DNA of 64,000 bases from Rhizobium pisi. Its GTDB lineage: Bacteria > Pseudomonadota > Alphaproteobacteria > Rhizobiales > Rhizobiaceae. The translations under genes were made by a program, and so were the position numbers. Below the pieces are notes generated by a model, which worked only from the letters and a program-made list of their open reading frames with translations, was not told the DNA's origin and made no database searches. Positions 1 through 8,953 of this stretch are shown here, in pieces (position 1 is the first letter of the stretch; every line of letters begins with the position of its first letter). The DNA lies in contig NZ_RJJT01000010.1 in NCBI RefSeq assembly GCF_003938655.1, forward strand, positions 62,001 through 126,000. Direction: 5' to 3'.

Positions 1-210
1 CTGTGGGAATCGGAAGGCCGGCCGGAAGGGCGCGGGGAAAGCCACTGGATGCAGGCGATGAGGGAATTCGAGCAGCTGGAGCTGACGAAGGCCTCGCCCG
101 ATGGAAACGATCTCATCGAGAAGTTGAAGGCAGCCGGGCGGCTGATGCGGGTCTATGACGAGCCGGTCCTCGAAGTCGAGAACGAGCGACAGCGGAAAGC
201 GGCCCTTTAA
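1..210 (+). CDS. DUF2934 domain protein, C-terminal part
   Basis: The frame is open from the first base and stops at 208-210, so only the last 69 residues are present and the start lies outside the window. It opens with a motif of the form LWESEGRPEGR..HWMQA, which matches the short DUF2934 domain (a W-E-x-x-G-R-P-x-G-x-x-x-x-H-W pattern). The remainder is charged and probably helical, with no membrane segment. DUF2934 proteins are common in rhizobia and their function is unknown. The next gene lies on the opposite strand. The family call is fairly secure; no role can be given. Confidence 0.75.
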   Translation: MWESEGRPEGRGESHWMQAMREFEQLELTKASPDGNDLIEKLKAAGRLMRVYDEPVLEVENERQRKAAL

Positions 211-294
211 GGCAATTTCAGCAAAGGTGCTTATCGGTTTCGTGTCCGGAATGGCACAGGAAAAACCACGGAGCGATTTTTGCAACCAGAATAG

Positions 295-864
295 TCAGCG
301 ACATTCCAGGCGGACGATCGGTCTTGCCGGCAGGCGTCTTGTCACTTCGACGAAGCCTGCATCGAGGAACATCGAAAGCGTTCCCGGATAGAGTTCGGCG
401 CCGTTCGAAGCACGGGCCGCCTGATCGACGGGATAGGCCTCGAGACATTCAGCGCCATTCGCCCTTGCAAACTCGACGGCGTGTTTCAGCAGCAGGCGTG
501 AGAAGCCCTGACGCCGGAACGGCTTGCGGACGATGAAGCAATTGATCGACCAGACCGGCCTGTCGTCGATCGGAGCGAAGGGTTTCGAGCGGCGCAGCCG
601 GTCGAAGACGGCGCGCGGCGCCACACCGCACCATCCGGCCGGCTCGTCCTCATGGCAGGCGAGAATGCCGGGCGGGCGGGGCTGGGTCATGAGGCTTCGA
701 AACCAGCTGCGATTTCCCTCCCCCCATCCCGCTTTATAGTCGGCATTCGGCAGATACCAGTAAGCGCAGCGGCAATTCCGGCCGCCGGAGCAATCGTCGA
801 AGACCGCTTCTATATCGGCCTGGCGGTCGGCGGTTGCGGGGAAGAAAGAAAAGCGGTCCTGCAT
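295..864 (-). CDS. GNAT-family N-acetyltransferase
   Basis: About 189 residues from the ATG at 864 (MQDRFSFF). An in-frame ATG 36 bases further upstream would add 12 residues. The region around INCFIVRKPFRRQGFSRLLLKHA has the GNAT acetyl-CoA pyrophosphate-binding pattern R-x-x-G-x-S/A, followed by a helix and a late LDAGFVEV strand typical of the fold. An early cysteine-rich stretch (DDCSGGRNCRCAYWY) recalls a subgroup of uncharacterised GNAT proteins. The acceptor substrate cannot be predicted. It lies head-to-tail with the ThuA-like gene on the same strand (61-base gap), so the two may be co-transcribed. Confidence 0.8.
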   Translation of the reverse strand: MQDRFSFFPATADRQADIEAVFDDCSGGRNCRCAYWYLPNADYKAGWGEGNRSWFRSLMTQPRPPGILACHEDEPAGWCGVAPRAVFDRLRRSKPFAPIDDRPVWSINCFIVRKPFRRQGFSRLLLKHAVEFARANGAECLEAYPVDQAARASNGAELYPGTLSMFLDAGFVEVTRRLPARPIVRLECR

Positions 865-925
865 GCGGGGGAAGATATGGCGCGGCCGGATGATCGGCAA
901 GCGCCTGCTCCCCGCCGCTCCAACT

Positions 926-1570
926 CTATTGGCGGGCGGCCCAGCCGAGGCCGCGCCGCAGGATCAGCGGCATATAGGGATGGTCGAATTCGGCGGCGAC
1001 GTGGCCTAGGGCGGAATAAAAGATGCGGCCGGCGCCGAAATGGCGCTTGAAGACGACGGGCATCACGACATTGCGCGCCGCCGGATCGTAAGTGCCGGTA
1101 AAGGTCGTCGTCGCGAGGATTTCGACGCTCGGATCGTAGTGGAGGTAATATTGCTCCGAGTGATAGTCGAAGTCGGGAATGCCTTCCATGACAGGGTCGT
1201 TCTGTCGGGTGATGCCGACGCGGAAATCGATAATATTGCCAGGATGAGCGACCCAGGTGACGCCGGAGACGTAGCGGAAGGCAGCACTTTCCTTGAAGGA
1301 GGTGGCGAGCGCGCCGTGATGGCCGCCGAGCCCAAGCCCGCCGCGTACAGCCTCGACCAGGGCGCTGGCGTGAGCCTTTTCAAGCGTTTCGCCGGTGATA
1401 ACAGGCACGAGAAGATCGGCCCTTGCGAGTTGAGGCGAGGCGAAGATGCCGAGATCACCGGTCACTTCGACGGCAAATCCGTCTTCGCGCAGGAGATCGG
1501 CGACGATTCCGGCGCATTGTTCAGGCTCATGGCCCTGCCAGCCACCCCAGACGATGATCGCCTTTTTCAT
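926..1570 (-). CDS. ThuA-like domain protein (trehalose utilisation family)
   Basis: The product is 214 residues and starts MKKAIIVWGGWQGHEP. It has the class-I glutamine amidotransferase-like fold of ThuA proteins: an N-terminal VWGGWQGHEPE strand-turn, a central GLGLGGHHGA segment at the place of the nucleophile elbow, and the conserved late features HSEQYYLHYDP, MPVVFKRHFGAGRIFYSALGH and PYMPLILRRGLGWA. ThuA proteins take part in trehalose and related disaccharide use in rhizobia, but their chemistry is poorly defined. No sugar transporter lies directly beside it, so the substrate is open. It is probably transcribed first in a unit with the GNAT gene. Confidence 0.85.
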   Translation of the reverse strand: MKKAIIVWGGWQGHEPEQCAGIVADLLREDGFAVEVTGDLGIFASPQLARADLLVPVITGETLEKAHASALVEAVRGGLGLGGHHGALATSFKESAAFRYVSGVTWVAHPGNIIDFRVGITRQNDPVMEGIPDFDYHSEQYYLHYDPSVEILATTTFTGTYDPAARNVVMPVVFKRHFGAGRIFYSALGHVAAEFDHPYMPLILRRGLGWAARQ

Positions 1571-1802
1571 ATTGTGCCCTCCGCCGAAATCATTCCTTGC
1601 CCACTAGATCAGACGATTATGCAAATCACGCGAATAATGCGCCAACATTCGCGTCAATGCCCCGCGGTGAACCCTGTGCCGGCCGGAAGCGATATCGCCA
1701 TTTGACGTATTGTCCGTCCAGGTTGATTGCAGTTCTTTCTTTTTATTGACGTGTATCTCGTCTAGGTTCCGCCTATCTCTCATTGAATAACAAGGGTGAT
1801 AC

Positions 1803-2786
1803 ATGGCAGGTGAAACGGTTCTTGTTGTGGGTGGGGCCGGCTATATCGGCTCGCATACGTGCCTCGACTTGGCAAACAAGGGCTACAAGCCCGTCGTCTT
1901 CGATAATTTTTCGAACGGCCATCGCGAGTTCGTCAAATGGGGACCGGCCGAGGAAGGCGATATTCGCGACCGCGCCCGGCTGGATGAGGTGCTGGCCAAG
2001 CACAAGCCGGCGGCGATCCTGCATTTCGCGGCCCTGATCGAGGTCGGCGAATCGGTCAAGGATCCGGTTTCCTTCTACGAGAACAATGTGATCGGCACCC
2101 TGACGCTGCTTTCGGCGGCGCAGGCGGCCGGTATCAATGCCTTCGTCTTCTCCTCGACCTGCGCGACCTACGGCCTGCCGCAGAGCGTGCCGCTCGACGA
2201 GACGCACCGGCAGGTGCCGATCAATCCCTATGGACGGACGAAATATATCGTCGAGCAGGCGCTTGCCGATTACGACCAGTACAGGAGCCTGCGCTCGGTG
2301 GTGCTGCGCTATTTCAATGCGGCCGGCGCCGACTTCGAGGGCCGGATCGGCGAATGGCACCAGCCGGAAACGCATGCGATACCGTTGGCGATCGATGCCG
2401 CGCTCGGGCGCCGGCAGGGTTTCAAGGTGTTCGGCAGCGATTACGAGACCCGCGACGGTACCTGCGTGCGCGACTATATCCATGTGCTGGATCTTGCCGA
2501 TGCGCATGTGCGCGCCGTCGAATATCTCTTGAGAGGCGGAGAATCCGTAGCACTCAATCTCGGCACGGGCACCGGTACGACGGTGAAGGAATTGCTCGGC
2601 GCGATCGAAGATGTGTCGAACAGACCTTTCCCGGTCGAATATATCGGCCGGCGCGAAGGCGATTCTCACACTCTGGTCGCCAATAACGACAAGGCGCGCG
2701 ACGTGCTCGGCTGGGTGCCGCAATATGATCTGTCTCAGATCATCCGCTCCGCCTGGAACTGGCATGCAAAATCCAACCAGCATTGA
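1803..2786 (+). CDS. galE: UDP-glucose 4-epimerase
   Basis: The 327-residue product has the full length usual for GalE/ExoB. It interconverts UDP-glucose and UDP-galactose, supplying galactose for exopolysaccharide and lipopolysaccharide. Seen directly: the NAD-binding motif GGAGYIGSH near residue 10, the catalytic Y143-x-x-x-K147 (PYGRTKY), FSSTCATYG with the serine/threonine site, and the C-terminal DGTCVRDYIHVLDLADAH block. It is an SDR-fold cytoplasmic enzyme. Its last 23 bases overlap the start of the downstream hydrolase gene, so the two are likely co-transcribed. In rhizobia this enzyme is often called exoB; the neighbourhood here does not separate the names. Confidence 0.95.
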   Translation: MAGETVLVVGGAGYIGSHTCLDLANKGYKPVVFDNFSNGHREFVKWGPAEEGDIRDRARLDEVLAKHKPAAILHFAALIEVGESVKDPVSFYENNVIGTLTLLSAAQAAGINAFVFSSTCATYGLPQSVPLDETHRQVPINPYGRTKYIVEQALADYDQYRSLRSVVLRYFNAAGADFEGRIGEWHQPETHAIPLAIDAALGRRQGFKVFGSDYETRDGTCVRDYIHVLDLADAHVRAVEYLLRGGESVALNLGTGTGTTVKELLGAIEDVSNRPFPVEYIGRREGDSHTLVANNDKARDVLGWVPQYDLSQIIRSAWNWHAKSNQH

Positions 2787-4323
2787 GCCAACCCGCATTG
2801 AGAAGGCCCGCCGGCCGAACGTCCTGCTGATCACGGCGGACCAGTGGCGCGGCGATTGCCTGTCGGGCGTCGGGCATCCTTGCGTGAAAACGCCTGCTGT
2901 CGATGCGTTGGCGCGGGAAGGCACGCTCTTCCGGCGCCATTATGCCGGGGCCGCACCCTGCTCGCCGGCGCGGGCGACGCTTTATACGGGCCTCTATCAG
3001 ATGAACCATCGCGTCTGCCGCAATGGTTCGCCGCTCGATGCCCGCTTCGACAATCTGGCGCTGGCGGCCCGGCGGGCCGGATACGATCCGACGCTGTTCG
3101 GCTATACAGACACGGCGCCCGATCCGCGCGGCATGGACAGGAACGATCCTCACCTGACGACCTATGAAGGCGTGTTGCCGGGCTTCATCGCTCGCCAGCT
3201 TCTGCCGGAGCACGAGAGACAGTGGCTCTCCTGGCTCAGGTCCCGCGGCCACATGAATGCCGTCAGTCGCGATATCCACATTCCCGTCGGCGCGGCGCCG
3301 GGAGAAATTTCCGATGCGGCGCCGGCCTACTCGCGCGACGAGACGCAGACGGCTTTCCTGGCCGGCGAGTTCATCCGCTGGATGGGCGAGCAGGACAGGC
3401 CCTGGTTTGCTCATATCTCCTTCCTGCGCCCGCATCCGCCGTTCTCCGTGCCGGAGCCGTTCAACCGCATGTTCAAGTCTGGTGACGGTCCGGCTTTTGC
3501 GCGTGCGCAAAACCACCAAGCGGAAGAAGACAGCCATCCCTATCTTGCGTATGCCATGCCACGCTCCGACAAGGGCAGCTTCGTCTATGGTGCGACGGGA
3601 TCGCTCAGCTGCTGGAACGCGGAGGATTTCGCGGCGATTCGGGCGATCTATTACGGCATGATATCGGAGGTCGATACGCAGCTCGGCCGCATCTGGCAGG
3701 CCCTGAAAGATGCCGGCGCGTGGGACGATACATTGATCGTCTTCACTTCCGACCATGCCGAGATGGCCGGCGATCACTGGACGCTCGGCAAGGGCGGGTT
3801 CTTTGACGGCAGCTATCATATTCCGTTGGTGATCCGCGATCCCGCAAGCGGTGGCGCGGGCGGAACCGTCGACGATTTCACCAGTGCCGCGGATATTTTC
3901 CCCACCCTTTGCGAAAGGCTCGGCATCGAAGCAGCAAACGGGCTCGACGGGCGCTCGCTTATGCCGTTCGTCACGGGCGGGCGGGCAGAGGGCTGGCGGG
4001 ATGCGGCCTTCTGGGAATTTGATTTCCGCGATATCGCCGGGGGCGAGGCGGAGCGGTATTTCGGGCTGAGGTCCAACGAATGCAACCTCGCCGTGATCCG
4101 CGACACGCGGTTCAAATATGTGCATTTCACCGGGCTGCCGCCGCTGCTCTTCAATCTCCGCGACGATCCGATGGAGCTCGATAATGTCGCTACGGATCCG
4201 GCCCATTTGGCGATCCGGCTCTGTTATGCCGAGAAGCTGCTTTCGCTGAGGGCGCGGCATCTGGACCAGACGCTCGCCTATACCGAACTCACGGAAAAAG
4301 GGCCGGTCAAGCGCCGGCCCTGA
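2764..4323 (+). CDS. Phosphonate monoester hydrolase / sulfatase-family enzyme
   Basis: About 519 residues from the ATG at 2764, inside the end of galE. The frame is open further upstream, but PNVLLITADQWRGDCLS is the family N-terminal strand and places the start here. The active-site motif CSPAR (Cys66) fits the C-x-P-x-R signature in which cysteine becomes formylglycine. Other hallmarks are the metal site TSDHAEMAGDHWTLGKGGFFDG and the late KYVHFTGLPPLLFNL block. As I recall it, the sequence closely resembles the promiscuous Rhizobium leguminosarum phosphonate monoester hydrolase, including the YDPTLFGYTDTAPDPRG segment. The natural substrate is unknown. No signal peptide is seen, so it is probably cytoplasmic. 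Confidence 0.88.
   Translation: MQNPTSIEPTRIEKARRPNVLLITADQWRGDCLSGVGHPCVKTPAVDALAREGTLFRRHYAGAAPCSPARATLYTGLYQMNHRVCRNGSPLDARFDNLALAARRAGYDPTLFGYTDTAPDPRGMDRNDPHLTTYEGVLPGFIARQLLPEHERQWLSWLRSRGHMNAVSRDIHIPVGAAPGEISDAAPAYSRDETQTAFLAGEFIRWMGEQDRPWFAHISFLRPHPPFSVPEPFNRMFKSGDGPAFARAQNHQAEEDSHPYLAYAMPRSDKGSFVYGATGSLSCWNAEDFAAIRAIYYGMISEVDTQLGRIWQALKDAGAWDDTLIVFTSDHAEMAGDHWTLGKGGFFDGSYHIPLVIRDPASGGAGGTVDDFTSAADIFPTLCERLGIEAANGLDGRSLMPFVTGGRAEGWRDAAFWEFDFRDIAGGEAERYFGLRSNECNLAVIRDTRFKYVHFTGLPPLLFNLRDDPMELDNVATDPAHLAIRLCYAEKLLSLRARHLDQTLAYTELTEKGPVKRRP
4299..4321 (-). terminator. Convergent hairpin terminator inside the hydrolase 3' end
   Basis: Perfect 8-bp arms (AGGGCCGG / CCGGCCCT) enclose a 7-base loop. 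On the minus strand the stem is followed at once by five T, a good intrinsic terminator for the DUF1993 gene, whose stop is 10 bases before it. The stem overlaps the last codons and part of the stop codon of the plus-strand hydrolase gene. Confidence 0.7.
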
Positions 4324-4330
4324 TATCTTT

Positions 4331-4828
4331 CTAACCGAGATAATCGCGCTTGCCGATCGGCGCACCCTGGCTGCGCAGGATGGCGTGGGCCGTCGCAACG
4401 TGGAAATAGAAGTTCGGCAGGGCGAAGGTGGCGACATATTCGTCGCCCGGCAGGACGATGCCGCTTTTGCCCGGCAGGGTGATCTGGCGGCTTTCCGTGC
4501 CTTCCAGCGCTTCGGCCGAGAAGCCGGCGAGATAGGCTTCGGTTTTTTCCAGGCGCTCGCGCAGCTCGTCGAACGTCTTCTCGTTGTCCTCGAACTTCGG
4601 AGCCTCGGTCGCGGTCAGGCGGGCGAGCGTGAATTTGGCGCTGTCGCTGGCGCGCTGATACTGGCCGGAAAGCGGCAGCATGTCGGGTGCCAGCCGGGTG
4701 GAGATCAATATGCCGGGATCGAAATTCTTTTCCTTCGCATAGGCTTCGGCCTTGTCGAGATAGGTTTTCAGGCTGCCAAGGCCGCGCTGGAACATGGGAA
4801 CTGTAAGGCGATATATCGAAATGGACAT
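4331..4828 (-). CDS. DUF1993 family protein
   Basis: The product is 165 residues from the ATG at 4828 (MSISIYRLTVPMFQRGL). A longer frame exists, but its first 48 residues look non-coding. The segments TVPMFQRGLGSLKTYLDKAEAYAKEK, TRLAPDMLPLSGQ and LPNFYFHVATAHAILRSQGAPIGKRDYLG are typical of DUF1993, a four-helix family distantly resembling DinB-like proteins. Function is unknown; no catalytic residues can be assigned. It is convergent with the hydrolase gene and divergent from the sugar ABC transporter. Confidence 0.85.
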   Translation of the reverse strand: MSISIYRLTVPMFQRGLGSLKTYLDKAEAYAKEKNFDPGILISTRLAPDMLPLSGQYQRASDSAKFTLARLTATEAPKFEDNEKTFDELRERLEKTEAYLAGFSAEALEGTESRQITLPGKSGIVLPGDEYVATFALPNFYFHVATAHAILRSQGAPIGKRDYLG

Positions 4829-5207
4829 CTGTCCTGTCTCCAAAATCTTCAAATGATCCGGCCGCGGCGATAGGGCGAAGGCGCCACGGCCATGAGCCTG
4901 CCTTCGGCCCTCCCATAGATGGAGGTTCCCTTCGCCTTTCACAATGTGGGGAATGCAAGGCGCCGGTGGCAAAGCCCCGGCATTTGTCCCCGCATCTTCG
5001 TCTCGCCGCCACCGCTAAAGAGGCTTGACGTCGTTCCCAGAAAATGGAATGAATATTCCGCAGAGCAAATTTGACGGTTTGTTTGTTCCGTTTTTCGGAC
5101 CGCCACGGGAGAGGTGGCGCATGCAGGGGATTGCGGCTTCAGGGCAAATTGCCTGGGGCTCCGGCGTGAGGAGGGTGCAGCCGGGCACCGCTTGTGGAGG
5201 AAATGAA
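4829..5207. other. Intergenic region between DUF1993 and the sugar ABC operon
   Basis: This 379-base gap separates divergent genes and must hold promoters for both. I see one clear palindrome (5046-5059, listed separately) and a good ribosome binding site, GGAGGAAATGAA, just before the binding-protein ATG at 5208. No credible gene is seen. Confidence 0.6.
5046..5059. promoter_or_regulatory. Palindrome GGAA-N6-TTCC, possible IolR operator
   Basis: The sequence GGAATGAATATTCC lies about 150 bases before the sugar-binding protein gene. From memory, the inositol repressor IolR (RpiR family) of Sinorhizobium meliloti is associated with a palindrome of the form GGAA-N6-TTCC. The match is exact for that pattern, but a site this short can occur by chance. 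Its placement upstream of a sugar/cyclitol transporter operon makes it plausible. Confidence 0.4.
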
Positions 5208-6137
5208 ATGAAAAAGTTTATCCTGGGCACTGCGATGGCGCTCGTCATGTCGACGGCCGCTCACGCAGAAACGGTCGGCGTCTCGATGGCGAAGTTCGAC
5301 GACAACTTCCTGACCGTTCTTCGCAACGGTATGACCGATTATGCCAAGACGCTGAGCGGGGTTACGCTGCAGGTCGAAGACGCGCAGAACGACGTTTCCA
5401 AGCAGCAGAGCCAGATCCAGAACTTCATCGCATCCAAGGTCGATGCGATTATCGTCAACCCTGTCGATACCGATGCGACCACGGCGATGTCGAAGCTCGC
5501 CGCTGACGCCGGCATCCCGCTGGTTTATGTCAACCGCCAGCCTGTCAACGTCGACACGCTGCCGGAAAAGCAGGCCTTCGTTGCTTCCAACGAGCAGGAA
5601 TCCGGCACGCTGGAAACCAAGGAAATCTGCCGCATTCTCGGCGGCAAGGGCAAGGCCGTCGTCATCATGGGTGAGCTTTCCAACCAGGCTGCGCGCATGC
5701 GCACCCAGGACGTTCACGACGTGATCAAGACGGATGAATGCAAGGGTCTGGAGATCGTCGAAGAGCAGACGGCCAACTGGGATCGCACCCAGGGCGCCGA
5801 CCTGATGACCAACTGGCTCTCCAGCGGCATCGAATTCGACGCCGTGATCTCCAACAACGACGAAATGGCGATCGGTGCCATCCAGGCGCTGAAGGCGGCC
5901 GGCAAGGACATGACCAAGGTTGTCGTCGGCGGTGTCGACGCCACCCAGGACGCGCTTGCCGCCATGCAGGCAGGCGATCTCGACGTGACCGTCTTCCAGG
6001 ATGCCGCCGGCCAGGGCAAGGGCTCGCTCGATGCTGCGCTCAAGCTCGCCAAGGGCGAAAAGATCGACAAGAAGGTTTATATTCCCTTCCAGCTCGTCAC
6101 GCCTGCCAACGTCAAGGACTTCGTCACCAAGAACTGA
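5208..6137 (+). CDS. Sugar/cyclitol ABC transporter periplasmic binding protein
   Basis: The product is 309 residues from the ATG at 5208, preceded by GGAGG. A clear signal peptide ([20 protein letters not shown]) precedes the mature start [14 protein letters not shown]. The rest is the periplasmic-binding-protein type 1 fold of the RbsB family, with [31 protein letters not shown], a hinge region and [22 protein letters not shown]. The closest recollected relatives are the rhizobial myo-inositol (IbpA/IntA) and ribose binding proteins. The upstream GGAA-N6-TTCC palindrome favours inositol, but the substrate is an inference. It is followed by the ATPase and permease genes. Confidence 0.85.
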   Translation: MKKFILGTAMALVMSTAAHAETVGVSMAKFDDNFLTVLRNGMTDYAKTLSGVTLQVEDAQNDVSKQQSQIQNFIASKVDAIIVNPVDTDATTAMSKLAADAGIPLVYVNRQPVNVDTLPEKQAFVASNEQESGTLETKEICRILGGKGKAVVIMGELSNQAARMRTQDVHDVIKTDECKGLEIVEEQTANWDRTQGADLMTNWLSSGIEFDAVISNNDEMAIGAIQALKAAGKDMTKVVVGGVDATQDALAAMQAGDLDVTVFQDAAGQGKGSLDAALKLAKGEKIDKKVYIPFQLVTPANVKDFVTKN

Positions 6138-6150
6138 GACGAGTGCCAAC

Positions 6151-6175
6151 AGGATGCGGGCTCTGCCCGCATCCT
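6151..6175 (+). terminator. Intercistronic hairpin between binding protein and ATPase genes
   Basis: A perfect 11-bp stem (AGGATGCGGGC / GCCCGCATCCT) with a TCT loop lies 13 bases after the binding-protein stop. Only a short T tract follows. Such hairpins in ABC operons commonly stabilise the upstream mRNA or reduce read-through, giving excess binding protein; that role is inferred here. Confidence 0.6.
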
Positions 6176-6205
6176 TTCCGCCTGTCCGTATCCGGAGGAG
6201 ATGAT

Positions 6206-7747
6206 ATGGCCGTCAGCCCGACAACCATGGCCGCCGTGCGTGCGAGCGGCGCCGTTCCGAATGCGGAATATCTGTTGAGCGCCGAGGGGGTTCGCAAGGA
6301 ATTTCCGGGCGTCGTCGCGCTCGACGACGTGCAGTTCCGGCTGAAGCGCGCCTCCGTGCATGCGCTGATGGGTGAAAACGGCGCCGGGAAATCGACGCTG
6401 ATGAAAATCCTCGCCGGCATCTACACGCCCGACAAGGGCGATATCCGCCTGAAGGGCGTCGATATCCGGCTGAAATCTCCGCTCGACGCACTGGAGAACG
6501 GCATTGCCATGATCCATCAGGAACTGAACCTGATGCCGTTCATGACGGTCGCAGAAAACATCTGGATCCGCCGCGAACCGAAGAACCGCCTCGGTTTCGT
6601 CGATCACGGCGTCATGCACCGCATGACCGAGGAACTCTTTACCAGGCTCAATATCGACATCGATCCCGATATCGAGGTCCGGTACCTGTCGGTCGCCAAC
6701 CGGCAGATGGTCGAGATTGCCAAGGCGGTTTCCTATAATTCCGACGTGCTGATCATGGACGAGCCGACTTCGGCGCTGACGGAGCGCGAGGTCGAGCACC
6801 TCTTCCGCATCATCCGCGATCTCAGATCTCAGGGCATCGGCATCGTCTACATCACCCACAAGATGAACGAGCTTTTCGAGATCGCCGACGAGTTCTCGGT
6901 CTTCCGCGACGGCCGATATATCGGCACGCACGCTTCGACCGACGTTACCCGCGACGACATCATCCGCATGATGGTCGGGCGCGAAATCACCCAGATGTTT
7001 CCGAAAGAAGAAGTGCCGATCGGCGAGGTCATACTCTCCGTCAAGGATCTTTGCCTCAACGGCGTCTTCAAGAACGTCTCCTTCGAGGTAAGGGCGGGCG
7101 AGATTCTCGGCGTGGCCGGCCTTGTCGGTTCCGGGCGTTCGAATGTTGCCGAAACGCTGTTCGGCGTGACGCCGGCAAGCTCCGGCTCGATCGAACTCTA
7201 CGGCAAGCCGGTGACGATTTCGTCGCCGACCGAGGCTATCCGTCACCAGATGGCGTTCCTGACCGAGGACCGCAAAGATACCGGCTGTCTGCTGATCCTC
7301 GATATTCTCGAGAACATGCAGATCGCCGTTCTGCAGGACAGATATGTCAAGGGCGGCTTCGTGCAGCAGGGCGCCATCGAAGCGACCTGCGAAGACATGG
7401 CAAAAAAATTGCGGGTGAAAACGCCCAATCTTTACGAGCGGGTGGAAAATCTTTCGGGCGGCAACCAGCAGAAAGTGCTGATCGGGCGCTGGCTGCTCAC
7501 CAATCCGCGGATCCTGATCCTTGACGAGCCGACGCGCGGCATCGATGTCGGCGCCAAGGCGGAAATCCACCGGCTGGTCACGGAGATGGCGCGAAACGGC
7601 GTAGCAGTCATCATGATCTCGTCCGAAATGCCCGAGGTTCTCGGGATGAGTGACCGCATCATGGTCATGCATGAGGGGCGCGTGACCGGCTTCCTCAATC
7701 GCGATGAAGCAACGCAGATCAAGGTGATGGAGCTGGCTGCGCAGTGA
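6206..7747 (+). CDS. Sugar ABC transporter ATP-binding protein (two nucleotide-binding domains)
   Basis: The product is 513 residues from the ATG at 6206 ([11 protein letters not shown]), with GGAGGAGATGAT before it. Two tandem ABC domains are seen, as in RbsA/MglA/IatA proteins. The first has Walker [10 protein letters not shown] and Walker [13 protein letters not shown], with a degenerate signature (LSVANRQM). The second has a non-canonical P-loop (GLVGSGRSN), an intact LSGGNQQK signature and [10 protein letters not shown]. This asymmetry is normal for carbohydrate-uptake class 2 ATPases. It energises uptake by the adjacent permease. Confidence 0.92.
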   Translation: MAVSPTTMAAVRASGAVPNAEYLLSAEGVRKEFPGVVALDDVQFRLKRASVHALMGENGAGKSTLMKILAGIYTPDKGDIRLKGVDIRLKSPLDALENGIAMIHQELNLMPFMTVAENIWIRREPKNRLGFVDHGVMHRMTEELFTRLNIDIDPDIEVRYLSVANRQMVEIAKAVSYNSDVLIMDEPTSALTEREVEHLFRIIRDLRSQGIGIVYITHKMNELFEIADEFSVFRDGRYIGTHASTDVTRDDIIRMMVGREITQMFPKEEVPIGEVILSVKDLCLNGVFKNVSFEVRAGEILGVAGLVGSGRSNVAETLFGVTPASSGSIELYGKPVTISSPTEAIRHQMAFLTEDRKDTGCLLILDILENMQIAVLQDRYVKGGFVQQGAIEATCEDMAKKLRVKTPNLYERVENLSGGNQQKVLIGRWLLTNPRILILDEPTRGIDVGAKAEIHRLVTEMARNGVAVIMISSEMPEVLGMSDRIMVMHEGRVTGFLNRDEATQIKVMELAAQ

Positions 7748-7781
7748 TGCGCCGTCGGCCATCGCCCAAGGGAGGTTTGAC

Positions 7782-8807
7782 ATGAGTACCAAGGCAGCAG
7801 AGGGCGCGGCTCCGCTCGCAACCCGTCAACGGCGGCGGCGCTTGCCGACTGAGCTCAGCATTTTCCTCGTGCTCGTCGGCATTGCGCTCATCTATGAAGT
7901 GCTCGGCTGGATGTTCATCGGCCAGAGCTTCCTGATGAATTCGCAGCGCCTAACGATCATGATCCTGCAGGTCTCCGTCATCGGCATCATCGCCGTCGGC
8001 GTCACGCAGGTCATCATCACCGGCGGCATCGATCTTTCGTCAGGCTCGGTCGTCGGCATGACGGCGATGATCGCGACCAGTTTCGCCCAGTCCTCGACCT
8101 GGGGGCGGGCCGTCTTCCCATCGCTGACCGACCTCCCGGCCGTCGTGCCGATCCTCGTCGGCCTGTTGATCGGGGCGGCCGCGGGTCTGGCGAACGGCGC
8201 GCTCATTGCCTACACCAAGATCCCGCCGTTCATTGCAACGCTTGGCATGTTCGTTTCGGCCAGAGGTGTGGCGAAGTGGTATACCAAGGGCCAGCCGGTT
8301 TCCGGGATCACCGAGCAGTTTCACTTCATCGGAACCAAGGCGTGGCCGGTCGTCGTCTTCCTGGTCGTTGCGCTGATCTTTCACATTGCGCTGCGCTATA
8401 CCCGCTACGGAAAGTTCACCTATGCCATCGGCGCGAACCCGCAGGCGGCGCGCGTTTCCGGCATCAACATCGAGGCGCATCTCGTCAAGGTCTACGTGAT
8501 TGCCGGCTTGCTTGCCGGCCTGGCCGGGATCGTTACGGCCGCTCGCGCCGAAACCGCACAGGCGAGCATGGGCGTCGGATATGAACTCGACGCGATCGCC
8601 GCAACCGTCATCGGCGGCACCTCGCTGACCGGCGGCGTCGGGCGCATCACCGGCACCGTCATCGGCACCATCATCCTCGGCGTCATGACATCAGGCTTCA
8701 CCTTCCTCAGGATCGACGCCTATTACCAGGAGATCGTCAAGGGCTTCATCATCGTTGCGGCCGTCGTCATCGACGTCTACCGACAGAAGAAACGCCGCAA
8801 GCACTGA
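7782..8807 (+). CDS. Sugar ABC transporter permease
   Basis: The product is 341 residues, starting MSTKAAEG after GGGAGG. Following a basic cytoplasmic N-terminus, about eight to ten hydrophobic segments follow (from LSIFLVLVGIALIYEVL to GFIIVAAVVIDVYR). Family marks of BPD_transp_2 (RbsC-like) permeases include GGIDLSSGSVVGMTAMIAT, IPPFIATLGMFVSARG, and the EAA-like GANPQAARVSGINIEAHLVKVYVIAGLLAG loop that contacts the ATPase. It is the third gene of the operon, 34 bases after the ATPase stop. Substrate is sugar or myo-inositol by context. Confidence 0.9.
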   Translation: MSTKAAEGAAPLATRQRRRRLPTELSIFLVLVGIALIYEVLGWMFIGQSFLMNSQRLTIMILQVSVIGIIAVGVTQVIITGGIDLSSGSVVGMTAMIATSFAQSSTWGRAVFPSLTDLPAVVPILVGLLIGAAAGLANGALIAYTKIPPFIATLGMFVSARGVAKWYTKGQPVSGITEQFHFIGTKAWPVVVFLVVALIFHIALRYTRYGKFTYAIGANPQAARVSGINIEAHLVKVYVIAGLLAGLAGIVTAARAETAQASMGVGYELDAIAATVIGGTSLTGGVGRITGTVIGTIILGVMTSGFTFLRIDAYYQEIVKGFIIVAAVVIDVYRQKKRRKH

Positions 8808-8836
8808 TCTGCGGCCATACGATCCGAGGTTTTTCG

Positions 8837-8854
8837 CGGGGGCTTCGGCCCCCG
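8837..8854 (+). terminator. Intrinsic terminator of the sugar ABC operon
   Basis: A CGGGGGC / GCCCCCG stem closes a stable TTCG tetraloop, followed by TTTCGATT. It lies 30 bases after the permease stop and is likely the end of the transporter transcript. Confidence 0.75.
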
Positions 8855-8953
8855 TTTCGATTCTGGCGAAGCTCCGGACGTCGATGACGAATTTCTGAAA
8901 AAAGAGGTGGCGAATTCCGTCAGCTTTTCTATTCTGACTGCTTCATTCGCCCT

